From assembly GCA_949126835.1 (NCBI GenBank), contig OX421502.1, positions 34,746,982-34,810,981 of the forward strand: 64,000 nucleotides of DNA, written 5' to 3'. The position numbers and the translations under genes were made by a program. Positions 34,012 to 64,000 of the stretch are shown here, piece by piece. The DNA comes from Anisus vortex (Eukaryota > Mollusca > Gastropoda > Planorbidae). Below the pieces are notes generated by a model, which was not told where the DNA came from, made no database searches, and saw only the letters and a list, made by a program, of their open reading frames with translations. Each line of letters opens with the position of its first letter. The stretch's first letter is position 1.

Positions 34012-34402
34012 CACATACCTACGATAAGTCATTCATACAGTATACAGTCATACACTACTCACTACTCAGATCAGACTTGTAGAGTAAAATTTCTGAGGAA
34101 TAGGCTTATAGTTATAGGCTAATGAATTATAAAAATTATACTTATAGGCCTAAATAAACTTTATAATATAAAGGAAAGGCGAACGGAATAGGTTTTAACT
34201 AGTGAAGTTGTTAAAGTTAATTCTTTTGATACTAGCTACAAAAATTGATTTTAAAAAATTCAAATAAGTAGGCTAGTGAACTAACATTATCACAAAGACA
34301 CTGTATATCTAAGTCTAATTAAGATTTATATAAAGGCAAAGGCTGTAAATGTAAACTTTTATCTAAATCATTCTTTTCAGGGCATTCCCAAAGTAAATTA
34401 TA

Positions 34403-37400
34403 ATGGCAGACACTTCCAATTCTTCATCTAGCAATGATGGATCCGGGGACGGACCACCAACCAGCAGGAATACAGTTCTGGTAAAAAAAAAATTTAACCT
34501 TGGAGTTTGAGGTTTATTGTGTATAGTGGCCCACCAAAAGAAAAGGGCTTTGCTTTATAGGCAATGATTTTATAAATAATGCATATGCTATTTGGTCAAG
34601 GGCTAAAATTAAAAAGGATGTTATGATCGGAACTACAAAAAGACAAAGCTAAGCAATTTTTGGTGCTTTTTCATTGTTATATTTTATCTATAATAAGAAT
34701 AATTTATTGATTTTAAAAAACTTACAGTAAAGCTTGTAGAACTGAGTAGCCAGGAGTTTTTCTGGAACCCACAACCTGGTTCTGAAGAGGCTTCAAAGCC
34801 TGGTTTTCAATTCCAACTTCCAGATTTACAACAACATTTTAAACTAACAGAAGAATATGCAAAAAGAAAAGTTGACTCAATCTATCCACAAATATGGTGT
34901 TAATATCATACATTCATATGAAGGGGGGAGAACTACTAATTGATTCTATCCACAAATATGGTGTTAATATCATACATTCATATGAATGGGGAAGAACTAC
35001 TAATTGATTCTATAATAGCATTAACATAATAATTTACAGTTGTTTAAATTTTAATGATAGGCAACAATTTGCGGACAATGCGAGAGGTATTAAAAAACGT
35101 AAGGAACTTGTAGCGAAGAATGAGACATAGGTTTAGAACATGTATAACTAGATGGCTAAGATTCCTTCCAATTTGATTTCCTTTCTTTTGTATACGTAAA
35201 TTCTAAATAGCTTCAGGTATTTTACTAACATGTGTGAATAGCCAAGCCTTATTGTCAGAATGAAAAATTCTAGTACAATTGTTTTAAATAAAAATATTAT
35301 TCTAAGTTACTTCACAATGCAAACCTACTTCTCATAGATACTGAATAAATCATTATTTTAAAATGTATTTGCTACTTCAGTTCCTAGAAGATATGTCCCA
35401 GTCTAATATATACTTTTTGTGTGTATTGTTTCAAATTTAGGCCCACATGATGCAGAACAAGGTTGAGACAACTCTTTGGTTGACCCGCATTTTCACTGTT
35501 GTATGCACTGTTTTATTCATGCTGCCTATTTTTGGGTAAATATATTCTCTCTCTCTCTTAAGTTTAATACATATTTAAAGTTATAATTATAAATTTAGGT
35601 ATTAGGTTGCTTAGCACAATGTATATTGTTGTGTGTAGATTATTTAGCTATAAAGTACAACATGTCTGGATTGCCTTTCCAATGTGTCTCAAGATTCAAT
35701 GTCAAGCTAAATGCCAGGTTGTCCCTGTGTACACCCACCTCAAGCGGTTACCTGAAATTAGTTGAGGAAATGTTAAGGTGTCTGGACATTGTGCTGGCCA
35801 CTCACTCCCCTTGTATGCTTTGGCCCTCAAAAACTGATGTACTTATCTTCACCGTGGATCAACATAGTCTTTTTACTTTACTTTTTTTTTCTAAATTAAA
35901 TCTATTTAACGACAAACATTTAGCGGAGATCTTTTTTACTTTTACTAGTTATAATTATTTAAATTACAACTTGCTTATTAACTCTTAAAGCGCGTAGGGC
36001 CACGATCGTGGCTCAGCGTTATCAATACATTAAGTGCGTTGAGCCACGATCGTGGCTTAGCTTTTTCTCGGCTACATTGTGTCGTTTTCCCTTGTTTTTT
36101 TCCGTAAAAACGTACACATCCGTAAAGCTTAACAACTTCCGTCTCTTATGGTAGTGAAAGGCAGCCATTTTTTTTTACGTTAAATTATCCTCGAATCGCA
36201 AAATGAACGAAGGTTTTAGTGACTATTCAAAAAGCTACGATGGAATTGATGCATAATTTCAATTATTTAATATTGATTTTGATGAAATTTTACAAAGTAA
36301 GAAGTGTATTGAATTCATATTTTGTTTTATTTTAATGATTTAGTTTTTAAAATACTGAAATAGGTCAAATAGCCGGCAAATAGTTCAATAAATTAGCTTC
36401 ATGTTTGTTGTTAGCAAAAACATCGTTTTCGAAAGATGGGCGTGGCTAATGGTCGTTTTCATTTTAGTTATTATTGAAATAAATTTGTATTTAACTCTGT
36501 TTATTTTGCGGGCCTAGGTTAAAACTAGTATATTTTTATCATAATTTAAAAAAATATTGTTAAACAACATTTAATATTTATGATATATTTTTTTCAAACT
36601 GGTTGGGTGCGCTCTAGGTTTACTGAGTGCAATGTCAGACTGTACCCTGACTAATTTGTAAATATTACTAATATACTTTTTTTAAATACATTTCTTGAAT
36701 GTAATACATAAATGTCTAAATTTTAAGTGTTTTTTATTATTTTTATTCGGTTTTTACTACTTAGTTGTGTGTTAAATTAATGAAAATTTTTTTTCAAAGT
36801 TAAAAATTGCCGTGTATTTATTACATTTTTACATTTTAGATGCTAGATATTAAACAATTAATAAGTTTTTCCAATTCCCCAAACTATAAGTATAAGCTTT
36901 AATAAAATGTATAGGTTTATATATCTAATGTAAAAAAATCATAAAAGAAAACAAAATAAAAGCAAGAGGTTTTGAATGTTTAATGCCCGTCAGTTTTAGC
37001 TACACTTATTAATGCATTTTTGTGAAAATAGCTAGGCGCTTTAAGGGTTAAATGGTAAAATAGAACACTTTTAGTCAATGTGTTGGTTTTTTTTCTTTTG
37101 CTCCATAATATTTCTGGTCGGCTGGTCCATCGGTTAGCACACCGGTCTGTCATGCCATCCAATCTCTGCCACCCTGCAGGAAGTTTTGGGCCAAAAACAT
37201 GATAATCTGTTATCTAGAATGAAGGTCAATAGCCTTGTAAGACTTTTCTTCTAAATTACAATTTATTAACAGATTTTATTAATTTCTTTTGTAAACAGCG
37301 ATAACCCCCATAGTTTCTACCAAAGAGTGTTAATATCAGCTGCTGCCACCAGCGCTCTCCGACTTCATCAGCGCCTGCCCCACGTCCAGCTGAACATGGA

Positions 37401-40345
37401 ATTTTTACGCTCGTTGCTCATAGAGGATGCCAGCCACTACCTTCTTTATTGCATTATATTTTTGAACTCCTACCCAATGACAAGTATCCTTTTTTTCTCT
37501 TGTTGCTACTTCGTCGTACTTACTGCTGAAACATATCATGTTATGGCACAAAGTATTGGGTGTGGTTCTCTTAGCGGCAGTGCGCTCGGCTGTTATGCCA
37601 AAAGTCCTGTGTTCAAAGCCTGGTGATGGCTGTGAATTTCCTTTCTGGGTCTGGGGGGTGTCTACTCAGCCCTGATGGGTGTCTGATAGTAGTTGGGGCT
37701 AAGTACAGGTGGCAGGTCATTGTGCTGGTGACACAATTTCCTTGTATGCAGTGATTACGGAAACTCAAGAATGATGCTTATAGTTATAGCTTAAATTGGT
37801 CTGACGAGGGTAATTTTCTTTACTTTTACTCACTCTAAGGCAACTAGGCGTTATGTTGGCCACACATTCTCTTGTATGGGTCAAATTAGTCTGTAAGGGC
37901 TACTTGTTATTATTTTTGTGTGTCGTCCAGCTTGCTAATCCTAAAAGTCCTAAGTTAGCTTGTAAAAAGTTTTTTTTTGTATTGTCTTTTTTTTTCAAAA
38001 CTGATCCAATTTGAAGATTAGCTAATAAAATGTTTTACAATTATTTAACAATAAATTTGTGTATTTGTACTGTACACGTTTTATTTGCTGGGGCAAAAAA
38101 CTGTTTCGTTTTTTTTTTACGAGGGGGATACCCAGTTAGGCCCTATCACATTGGCTTTTATCACAGACCTCATGTTCTACTTCTGTTACAGAAACAGTAA
38201 AATACTTCATTCAAAAGTGATTGTTTAGCTTGCCTTAGATTGTATGCAGATTCATATAAGAAAATTATTTCCTTAACTGGTTTCTCAGTGATTCTAATTC
38301 CATTGTTTTTATTTGCTCTGCTGCATGCTTGCTCATATACAAGAACCATTATTAATGTAAGTTTTTTTTTAAGAGTTCTATTTATTGGATTTTATTTTCA
38401 AATATTATTTTCCCAATAATACTCATTGATTTATGAAAGAATGAATTATAATTAAAACTTTTTTAAGAGATGTTTTTATAAATTTCATGTCCGTACATTG
38501 ATACCAGCATATATTTCTGACCCCTCTTCCTTCAGTTGATGGGCCCATCTTCATTGATGTTTGTGAGAAGCATGATAACAAAACTTGAGGCCCAACAAGT
38601 GAACATTCTGAGATTCATTGCCAGTGTAGAGATATTCCTGATGCCTGCTATAGTAGTTCTAATATTCAGGTTAGAAAATGTTTTTTTTTATTTCTTTGAA
38701 TTCAGCCTTTCCCACACCTTTTTTTTTTCATTCAGTGATTCGGTTATTGTTACACTTTTACTTTGTGACCATCTAACATTGATATCACCTATACCAGCTC
38801 TAGGGGTGGTACAGTGGCAGAGCGGCAGCTCGTTTGACTGTCGATCCGAAGGTGCTGGGTTCGAATCCTGACGTAGGTTAGGATTTTTTCTCGGGACTCG
38901 AGGGTGCTCCTGAGTCTACCCTGCTCTGATGGGTACCTGACACTAGTTGGGCCAACGTAAAGGCGGCTGGGCATTGTGCTGTGGCCATAGAAACTGGTGA
39001 ACGCTGCAGCACCAGCCCTTTGATCAGTTCGGTATCAAGGATACTTTACTATACCAGCTCTAGGCCTAGACTATAAGTAACATATAGTAACATATTCACT
39101 AATATAATTATAATATTGTTGGTACAGCACAAACACCTTTTTTTTCTTCTTTTCTTTTTTTTTGTGACCTATTAATTATATTTTTGTCTGATAATGGGTC
39201 ATGACTGGACATTAGGGAAATACTGTTCAGAAAACGAAAACCAAAAATCGTAATTTCTATTTTACTTTCTACATTAGGCATGGTTTAAAAGGGTTGGGAA
39301 ATTATGGGACTATTGACTAGATTGGTTAAGTTTTGGGGAAACAGTCCACAGTTTGGGAACTGAGAATTTTGCTAAAATTGGTAGTTCAGAATCAATCACA
39401 CAATCAGCAAGTTACAAGTCAATTATTCTGCTAATAAATGTTGTCTGGGTAGGGGAAATTCAGAGGAACAAAATGCCATAGAACAAATATGTTTTGGTTA
39501 TATTGACACAACATTTGATCAGGTTTTTCTTAAAGTTCAAAATAGTTTCCCACAGTTTGCTGTTGTATGAAATTATTTTCTTCACAAACATTTACATAAT
39601 TTTATTGAAATTTTCTTTTTTTAATATCCTTCTTTCTCAGCGGCAAAGCCAGTCTGTTTCTGCCATTTATATATTACCGCTTCTTGTCACTCCGCTATGC
39701 CTCTAGAAGGAATCCCTACAGCAGGTCAGTTGGCTTTTGCAGCTTTAGTTAACACTTTTTGTAGCTGATAGGGACTCTGCGACTCTATAGCCCTAGGTTC
39801 AATAAATGACTCAGTAGCCTTATGTACACTCTTATCTTATACATAAGAAGATTATTGCGTCCTACGCTCATCCTTGGTCCGAGTCTAGTCTTGCATTTTT
39901 ATAAATGTTTTTAATGATGTCAAGTTACTGTTTTTCCTGGTTTGTTTAGGCAACCCATTCCATGCCCAAATGCCACTCTGGAAGAAATACTTATATGCAT
40001 TTGTTCTCGCATAAGGGATAATACTTTATGGCCCTAGGTTCAATAAATGACTCAGTAGCCCTAGAGTCCTAGAGTAAAAAAATACTCAGTAGCACAATAA
40101 ATGACTGTATAGCCCTAGGTTCAATAAGTGATTGTATCAATAAATGACTTAGTAGCCTTATGTACAATAAATGACTGTACCAATAAATGACTCTCTATCC
40201 TTTCCCTAGGATGCTGTTCAATGAATTCCACCAGGCTGCCTTGGTGCTGTGTTCAAAACCCCAGTGTCCCCAGCTGGTGAAGAATCTGTGTCACAGGGCC
40301 ATCAACTTCATCTCATGGCTGGCCCCTGTAGCCCAGACAGCGTAG
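34403..40345 (+). CDS. TMEM33: TMEM33 (Kr-h2 / Pom33 family) ER membrane protein, 259 aa
   Basis: Coding exons: 34403-34480, 35441-35535, 37299-37483, 38289-38356, 38536-38669, 39641-39724, 40210-40345; all phases agree and introns are GT-AG. The first coding exon starts at 34381 after a TTTTCAG acceptor, so a 5' UTR intron precedes it. The family acts in the ER membrane and nuclear envelope, shaping ER tubules and modulating the unfolded-protein response. Seen: Ser-rich N-terminus, TM segments around TLWLTRIFTVVCTVLFMLPI, SHYLLYCIIFLNSYPMT, MILIPLFLFALLHACSYT and EIFLMPAIVVLIF, plus family blocks SALRLHQRLPH, FIYYRFLSLRYASRRNPY and FNEF. Length is close to human TMEM33 (247 aa). Introns hold SINEs, a piggyBac-like element, a LINE tail and an acceptor minisatellite in the last intron. 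AATAAA lies at 40948-40953. Confidence 0.95.
34875..35010. repeat. Tandem duplication, ~67 bp x 2, TMEM33 intron 1
   Basis: TCTATCCACAAATATGGTGT, TAATATCATACATTCATATG and AAGAACTACTAATTGATTC occur twice in a row. Confidence 0.85.
35620..35895 (+). mobile_element. Degraded SINE-A in TMEM33 intron 2
   Basis: GACATTGTGCTGGCCACTCA and TTGTATGCTTTGGCC correspond to the SINE-A body; the tRNA head is gone or unrecognisable. A 120-codon frame across it is incidental. Confidence 0.5.
35982..37047. mobile_element. piggyBac-like non-autonomous element (TTAA flanks)
   Basis: TTAA at 35978-35981 and 37048-37051 flank CTCTTAAAGCGCGTAG and its inverse CTAGGCGCTTTAAGGG. A TTAA target with CCCTTAAAGCGC-type ends fits piggyBac. 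Just inside the left end GCCACGATCGTGGCT occurs twice as a palindrome. No transposase in its ~1.07 kb. Confidence 0.75.
37115..37200 (+). mobile_element. SINE-B fragment in TMEM33 intron 2
   Basis: GGCTGGTCCATCGGTTAGCA CACCGG (A-box region) and CCCTGCAGGAAGTTTTGGGC match SINE-B; the B box is weak. Confidence 0.5.
37555..37830 (+). mobile_element. SINE-A in TMEM33 intron 3
   Basis: TCTTAGCGGCAGTGCGCTCG head, TGTGTTCAAAGCC diverged B box, then CATTGTGCTGGTGACACAAT and a ...GGTCTGACGAGGG end. Confidence 0.7.
38803..39045 (+). mobile_element. SINE-A, best-preserved copy, TMEM33 intron 5
   Basis: GGGGTGGTACAGTGGCAGAG head, GGTTCGAATCCTGACG B box, GTAAAGGCGGCTGGGCATTG body, AAACTGGTGAACGCTGC and GGTATCAAGGATACTTTACT tail. 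The tRNA-derived head is about 75 bp. Confidence 0.88.
39780..40209. repeat. Minisatellite ending in the TMEM33 last splice acceptor
   Basis: Units of about 25-28 bp (ACTCTATAGCCCTAGGTTCA ATAAATG; variants CAGTAGCCCTAG, CAGTAGCCTTATGTACA) occur on both sides of a LINE-T insertion. The final unit, CAATAAATGACTCTCTATCC followed by TTTCCCTAG, is the real acceptor of exon 7 at 40209/40210. Several upstream units carry the same GCCCTAG|G acceptor-like core. Confidence 0.75.
39832..40028 (-). mobile_element. LINE-T tail inserted in the TMEM33 minisatellite
   Basis: CTCTTATCTTATACATAAGA to TTCTCGCATAAGGGATAATA; it lies between units of the acceptor minisatellite, so the array is older than the insertion. 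Confidence 0.75.
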
Positions 40346-41400
40346 GGAGCTGACTGAAGACTGTATATTCAGATACATAATATTAATCTATTGGTACTTT
40401 CCAAGTGTGTCTTTGATGAAAGTTCTGTTCAAGTATGTGAGAAAATTACGTGTTGTCAGAGATGAACTCTTCGTTTTTTTATTTTTCAGTTGAGCTCTTA
40501 ATCTAATGATTTAATTTTCAACAATTTGTTAACAAACCATTGCATATCAAGTATTTATTTTAGTCAGTTAATGCAGAATGGATTTAATCGTTCATTCATT
40601 ATCTATGCTGTGTTTTTTCATTTGTATTATTTTTTTAATGATTCTCTGTGTACTGTATCAAATTTCAATATATTGAATTAAACAAAAAAGGAAGTGTCAC
40701 ATGATTAAATTCTTATTATGAATGTTAATGATGTCTGAATGTCTAATGGTATAAATGTAATTTAGATTTTTTACTTTAAAAAAAAAATTGTCACCACGTA
40801 GTTTAGTTTTCATTATTGTCGTGTTTTTTTTTATCCACCATAAGAAGTAGCTGTTTAAAAATTGTGACTGTAAAGGGTTTTACTTTTAGTTTTTATGATC
40901 TCTGTGCTTCAGAATTCAATTTTAAGGAACTGAATATAAATGTTTTGAATAAATGCTTCTGTCTGTGAACAGACAGACAGACAGAATTGAGGCAATGTTA
41001 TGCCAGAGTAACTTGTCTAAAGGAATACTGCACTGAGGTGACTGGAATTGATTACTGTACTAATCAGAAGCTGGCTGTGTATTTATTTCAATCATCATTT
41101 GTTTTTGTCACTCATGGCTTCTGTTAGATCTGTATTACAGTATCGGTCTATGTTTCATGAACTATTTATTTTAACCATCTTTTTTTTTTGTCACTCATGA
41201 GCTTCTGTTAGATCTATATTGGTCTATGTTTCTGCCTGTCTATTTTTAGCACATGTTAAGACTGTGTCTGTGTCGGCATTTCTTTTTTAATCATGTAAAT
41301 AGTTGAATGTTTCTATATATAGTCTACCCCATTCATTATGTTTTATTTAAAGAGGGAAATAATGATAGTTTAAATAAACACACTATTTACACCAGTGATG
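40346..41400 (+). other. TMEM33 3' UTR and flank
   Basis: AATAAA at 40948-40953 is the likely polyadenylation signal. A (CAGA)n run lies at 40972-40985. At 41105-41240 a ~60-bp piece (TCACTCATGGCTTCTGTTAG ATCT) is duplicated. Confidence 0.55.
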
Positions 41401-43180
41401 TGTAGAAAATATTATATCCTGCATAATGTGCAATCTTTGTATGACCCTCTTATATAACATTTCATTTCGTGGTCTTTGACAATTAATGTGGCTTGGCCAT
41501 CACAATAGCAAGACAATTAGGAACAAGATTAATGGTGTTATTTAATCAAGTCTATAAATGTCTCTAGCTTTAGGAAATATAATGATTAGCAAGCCATGTG
41601 AAAAAAAACACTGTAAAGTCCAATGTCATTAAGTCATAAAACTTTTACAACCGAATTATTTCTTGGCAGGTAATAAAAACGTTCCAATTGGAATTGAATG
41701 CCAACAATCACCATGAAATTAGAATAAAAATTAAACATTACAGAGATTGATGTTTAGTTCTGAAAATTCTGCTGCTGGTGGTAGTTGTTTTTTTTAACAC
41801 AAAGTATAACACCAAAATGACTAATTATGTTCCATTGTCACTAATATTATCTTATATAATAGCACTGCCAATGTCAAATGTAGGTCCTAAATTAGACAAT
41901 GAAATAAGCTTGTTTTGTTTTGATGGTATTTAGTTTTAATAGTGTAAAACATACAGTTCTTTTTTTTTTTTGTGTTTTGTATTCTCACTGAATGTTTTCA
42001 CTTTTTCTTTCATTTGTAACTGGACAACAACACCTGAATAAATAAACTTGAACAAATTAAAACATTTGGTTGTTTTCATGCATATTGTAATACATTTCTT
42101 GTGACTTGAAATTGTATTAACAAAGAAATTAAAAACTTGAACATTGACTTCGTAAGGAATCAATATATTGACAATAACCATTTCTAAGCAAAAACATTTT
42201 AATTGTTTACAATGCTTATGTAGTTCACAGAAAAAAAAGTTTGTGTAAAAAAAAAAATATTTACAATAAGCACTGGATAAAATATTTTCATAAAAAATCC
42301 GTTAAAAAAATTAAGTTTTAAAATACATGTATTATAATTATAAATGTCACACATAAATTCTTTACTGCTAAATAAACAAAAACAACTTCAGAGAACGAGT
42401 GAAATAAAAATCTTCATCAACAAGTGGATTCTACAATTCATTATTGGCCAATGTTACTGGCAGGAGGGTGACCAGACAATAAAAGTTAACACAAGTATAG
42501 AAATGTTCACAGAAGAAATATAAACATGTGCATGCTCAAATATTTGGTGCAGTGCTAGTATTCATTACAGTCTGTCTTAAATGTCTACATTGCAAATAGA
42601 AAAAACAAAGGTCAACAATAAATGTTTATATACAAGACACAATAATCTTTTCTATAGAAATAGAAGCGCCTGTAACAGATAAGAGACTAGTACTAGTTAG
42701 TAACTAGTTTGTCTTAAATGTCTACATTGCAAATAATGCAAATAGAAAAACAATATATATATATAAGACACAATAATCTTTTATATAGAAGCAGCGTCTG
42801 AAAAAGATAAGAGGCTAGCACTAGTTGTTACATTTCACCACATGCTCAGTGAACTATTTACACAACAAGTGTCTTAATTATTAGTGGCGCTAAAGGGTTG
42901 GCTTACTTTGCATGCATGATATATTTGGTTGAAGGGTTCATAAAGAGAATGAAAGTTTAAGACTTAATTGTGTAGAAGACAAGAAGTAGCTCTCATGCAA
43001 AATTAATTGTTCAGATCTTTAAACACACAATAAAAGCAAAAGTTTGCTTGTATATTACAACCACTGGCCCTTGGGAGGAGGACATTAAAACTAATATGCA
43101 ACAACAAAAAATGCTTTTTCTCTTTTCTGCTATAGAAAATTAACTCAAGAATATTTGCTTAAAGCCACACAAACATCTTC
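41400..43180. repeat. Intergenic AT-rich; ~140-bp duplication at 42568-42838
   Basis: CTGTCTTAAATGTCTACATT GCAAATA through AGACTAGTACTAGTT is present twice; each copy ends in a degraded plus-strand LINE-T tail (CACAATAATCTTTT...GCGTCTG). No gene was recognised. Confidence 0.55.
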
Positions 43181-43187
43181 AGAAATA

Positions 43188-43336
43188 TTGCCTTGTACCC
43201 AGCAGTACTCTTATTAATTCAAATCATTTAACAGCTTGCCTCGTACCCAGCAGTACTCTATCAATTCAAATCATTTAACAGCTTGCCTTGTAATAGTACC
43301 CAGCAGTACTCTTATCAATTCAAATCATTTAACAGC
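43188..43336. repeat. ~50-bp tandem repeat, three copies, downstream of CYFIP
   Basis: TACCCAGCAGTACTCTTATC AATTCAAATCATTTAACAGC is repeated three times, beyond the CYFIP stop and near its probable 3' end. Minus-strand AATAAA (plus TTTATT at 43460-43469) lies between array and stop. Confidence 0.85.
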
Positions 43337-43663
43337 GGTGACTTTGACTATATAGCCTTCTAATGTATTACAGCTTCAACTTTCATACATGAAAAAAAAA
43401 ATTTGCAAGTGGCTCCACCAGGCGACAACATTCAGTAGAACAACATTTTTTTAAAAGTCTTTATTTATTATTAGGTTTTCAAACAAAAATAAAACTGGCC
43501 CATAGCTATGAAGCAGGTCTTACAATTCAAAAAATGCTGCAAACATCCATTCATATAATGTTTCAAGTTCCTATTATTGTAAAATACATTGAAATATACA
43601 TATCCTTACACTGACACACGGATAAATCCTACTAGTTGATCAAATGTTTTATGGCCAGATATC

Positions 43664-63699
<20,036 letters not shown>

Positions 63700-64000
63700 C
63701 TAAACAGTACAAAAGAAAATTAAAAATGCTCTTGTAGTTCACACTTTACAAATCACTTTAAAAAAATTAAAACATTAAAACCTCAATATAATAATAATAA
63801 ATATCAATATAATATTTTGTTCCATTTACAGAAACAACGGCAGTGAAATTGATCTAAATGTCAGAATATTCAATTTTAAGCTTTTGCCTAAGTTGTATAC
63901 TTTGACTATTCCTGGATCTAAAACATTTAGTTCGAACATTTTAGTAACATTATTTAAATGTAAAAATTGCTTTTAAAAATGGGTATACATAAGAATATTT
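63700..64000 (-). other. Start of a further CYFIP intron (upstream)
   Basis: Beyond the TTTAG acceptor at 63700-63701 I see no further CYFIP exon up to the window end; upstream exons lie outside. Confidence 0.6.

Larger units (their letters stand above)
28914..34022. mobile_element. Candidate complete DNA transposon around the transposase ORF
   Basis: GTAGGTATGTG at 28914-28924 is repeated in inverse at 34012-34022 (CACATACCTAC), with GAT directly outside both (28911-28913, 34023-34025). Beyond these 11 bp the ends are only loosely alike (A/T-rich). The intact transposase-like ORF sits between them. The short match could be chance; aligning other copies would settle the ends. Confidence 0.4.

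Noticed and set aside
35626..35988. 120-codon frame in TMEM33 intron 2
   Set aside because: It overlaps a degraded SINE-A and the end of the piggyBac-like element; no protein family resemblance.
38803..38880. True tRNA gene
   Set aside because: A- and B-box-like parts are present, but the fold is imperfect and the same sequence continues into the SINE-A body found in many copies.

Overview
This is a window of AT-rich animal nuclear DNA, most likely from a gastropod mollusc. The evidence is spliced metazoan genes (TMEM33, CYFIP), a trypsin-like protein of a type I associate with molluscs, tRNA-derived SINEs, non-LTR retrotransposon tails and very many terminal-inverted-repeat (TIR) transposons. 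Species cannot be fixed from sequence alone. A run of exactly 200 N at 5549-5748 is an assembly gap inside a microsatellite.

Layout. 1-17.6 kb is gene-free repeat territory: a hAT element (523-3368) split by an RTE-like LINE, microsatellites around the gap, several minisatellites (8.45-8.77, 9.36-10.26, 16.13-16.36 kb), a second hAT element (10451-12997) carrying another LINE, and a hAT MITE (13776-13993) with perfect 8-bp target duplications. 17.6-20.9 kb holds a three-exon trypsin-like serine protease homologue (323 aa, + strand). 21-28.5 kb is again repeats, including nested hAT MITEs and a 2-kb element with 27-bp perfect TIRs. 28.9-34.0 kb may be one complete transposon around an intact 921-codon transposase-like ORF (30331-33096), with a DDE-type layout, a long coiled coil and a C-terminal Tudor/chromo-like end. 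34.4-40.3 kb is TMEM33 (7 coding exons, + strand, complete). 43.8-63.7 kb is the C-terminal half of CYFIP (15 exons, - strand), the Rac1-binding subunit of the WAVE complex; its 5' half lies beyond the right edge.

CYFIP intron 6 (52480-60301) contains transposons nested four deep, each level with its own target duplication: A 53169-60090 (GAAGAC), B 53665-59899 (TTATAG), C 54367-58966 (CCCCAAAC), D 55283-57977 (9 bp, GTTCTAAAC).

The most unusual signal is shared by all three spliced genes. Each has a minisatellite whose repeat unit carries a copy of the neighbouring 3' splice site: protease intron 1 (50-bp units), TMEM33 last intron (about 27-bp units) and CYFIP intron 6 (ten 45-bp units). 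In CYFIP the unit is a multiple of three and has no stop in the CYFIP frame, so each decoy acceptor would add 15 residues without a frameshift. The three genes are functionally unrelated. All calls were made by reading the sequence; no database search was run.
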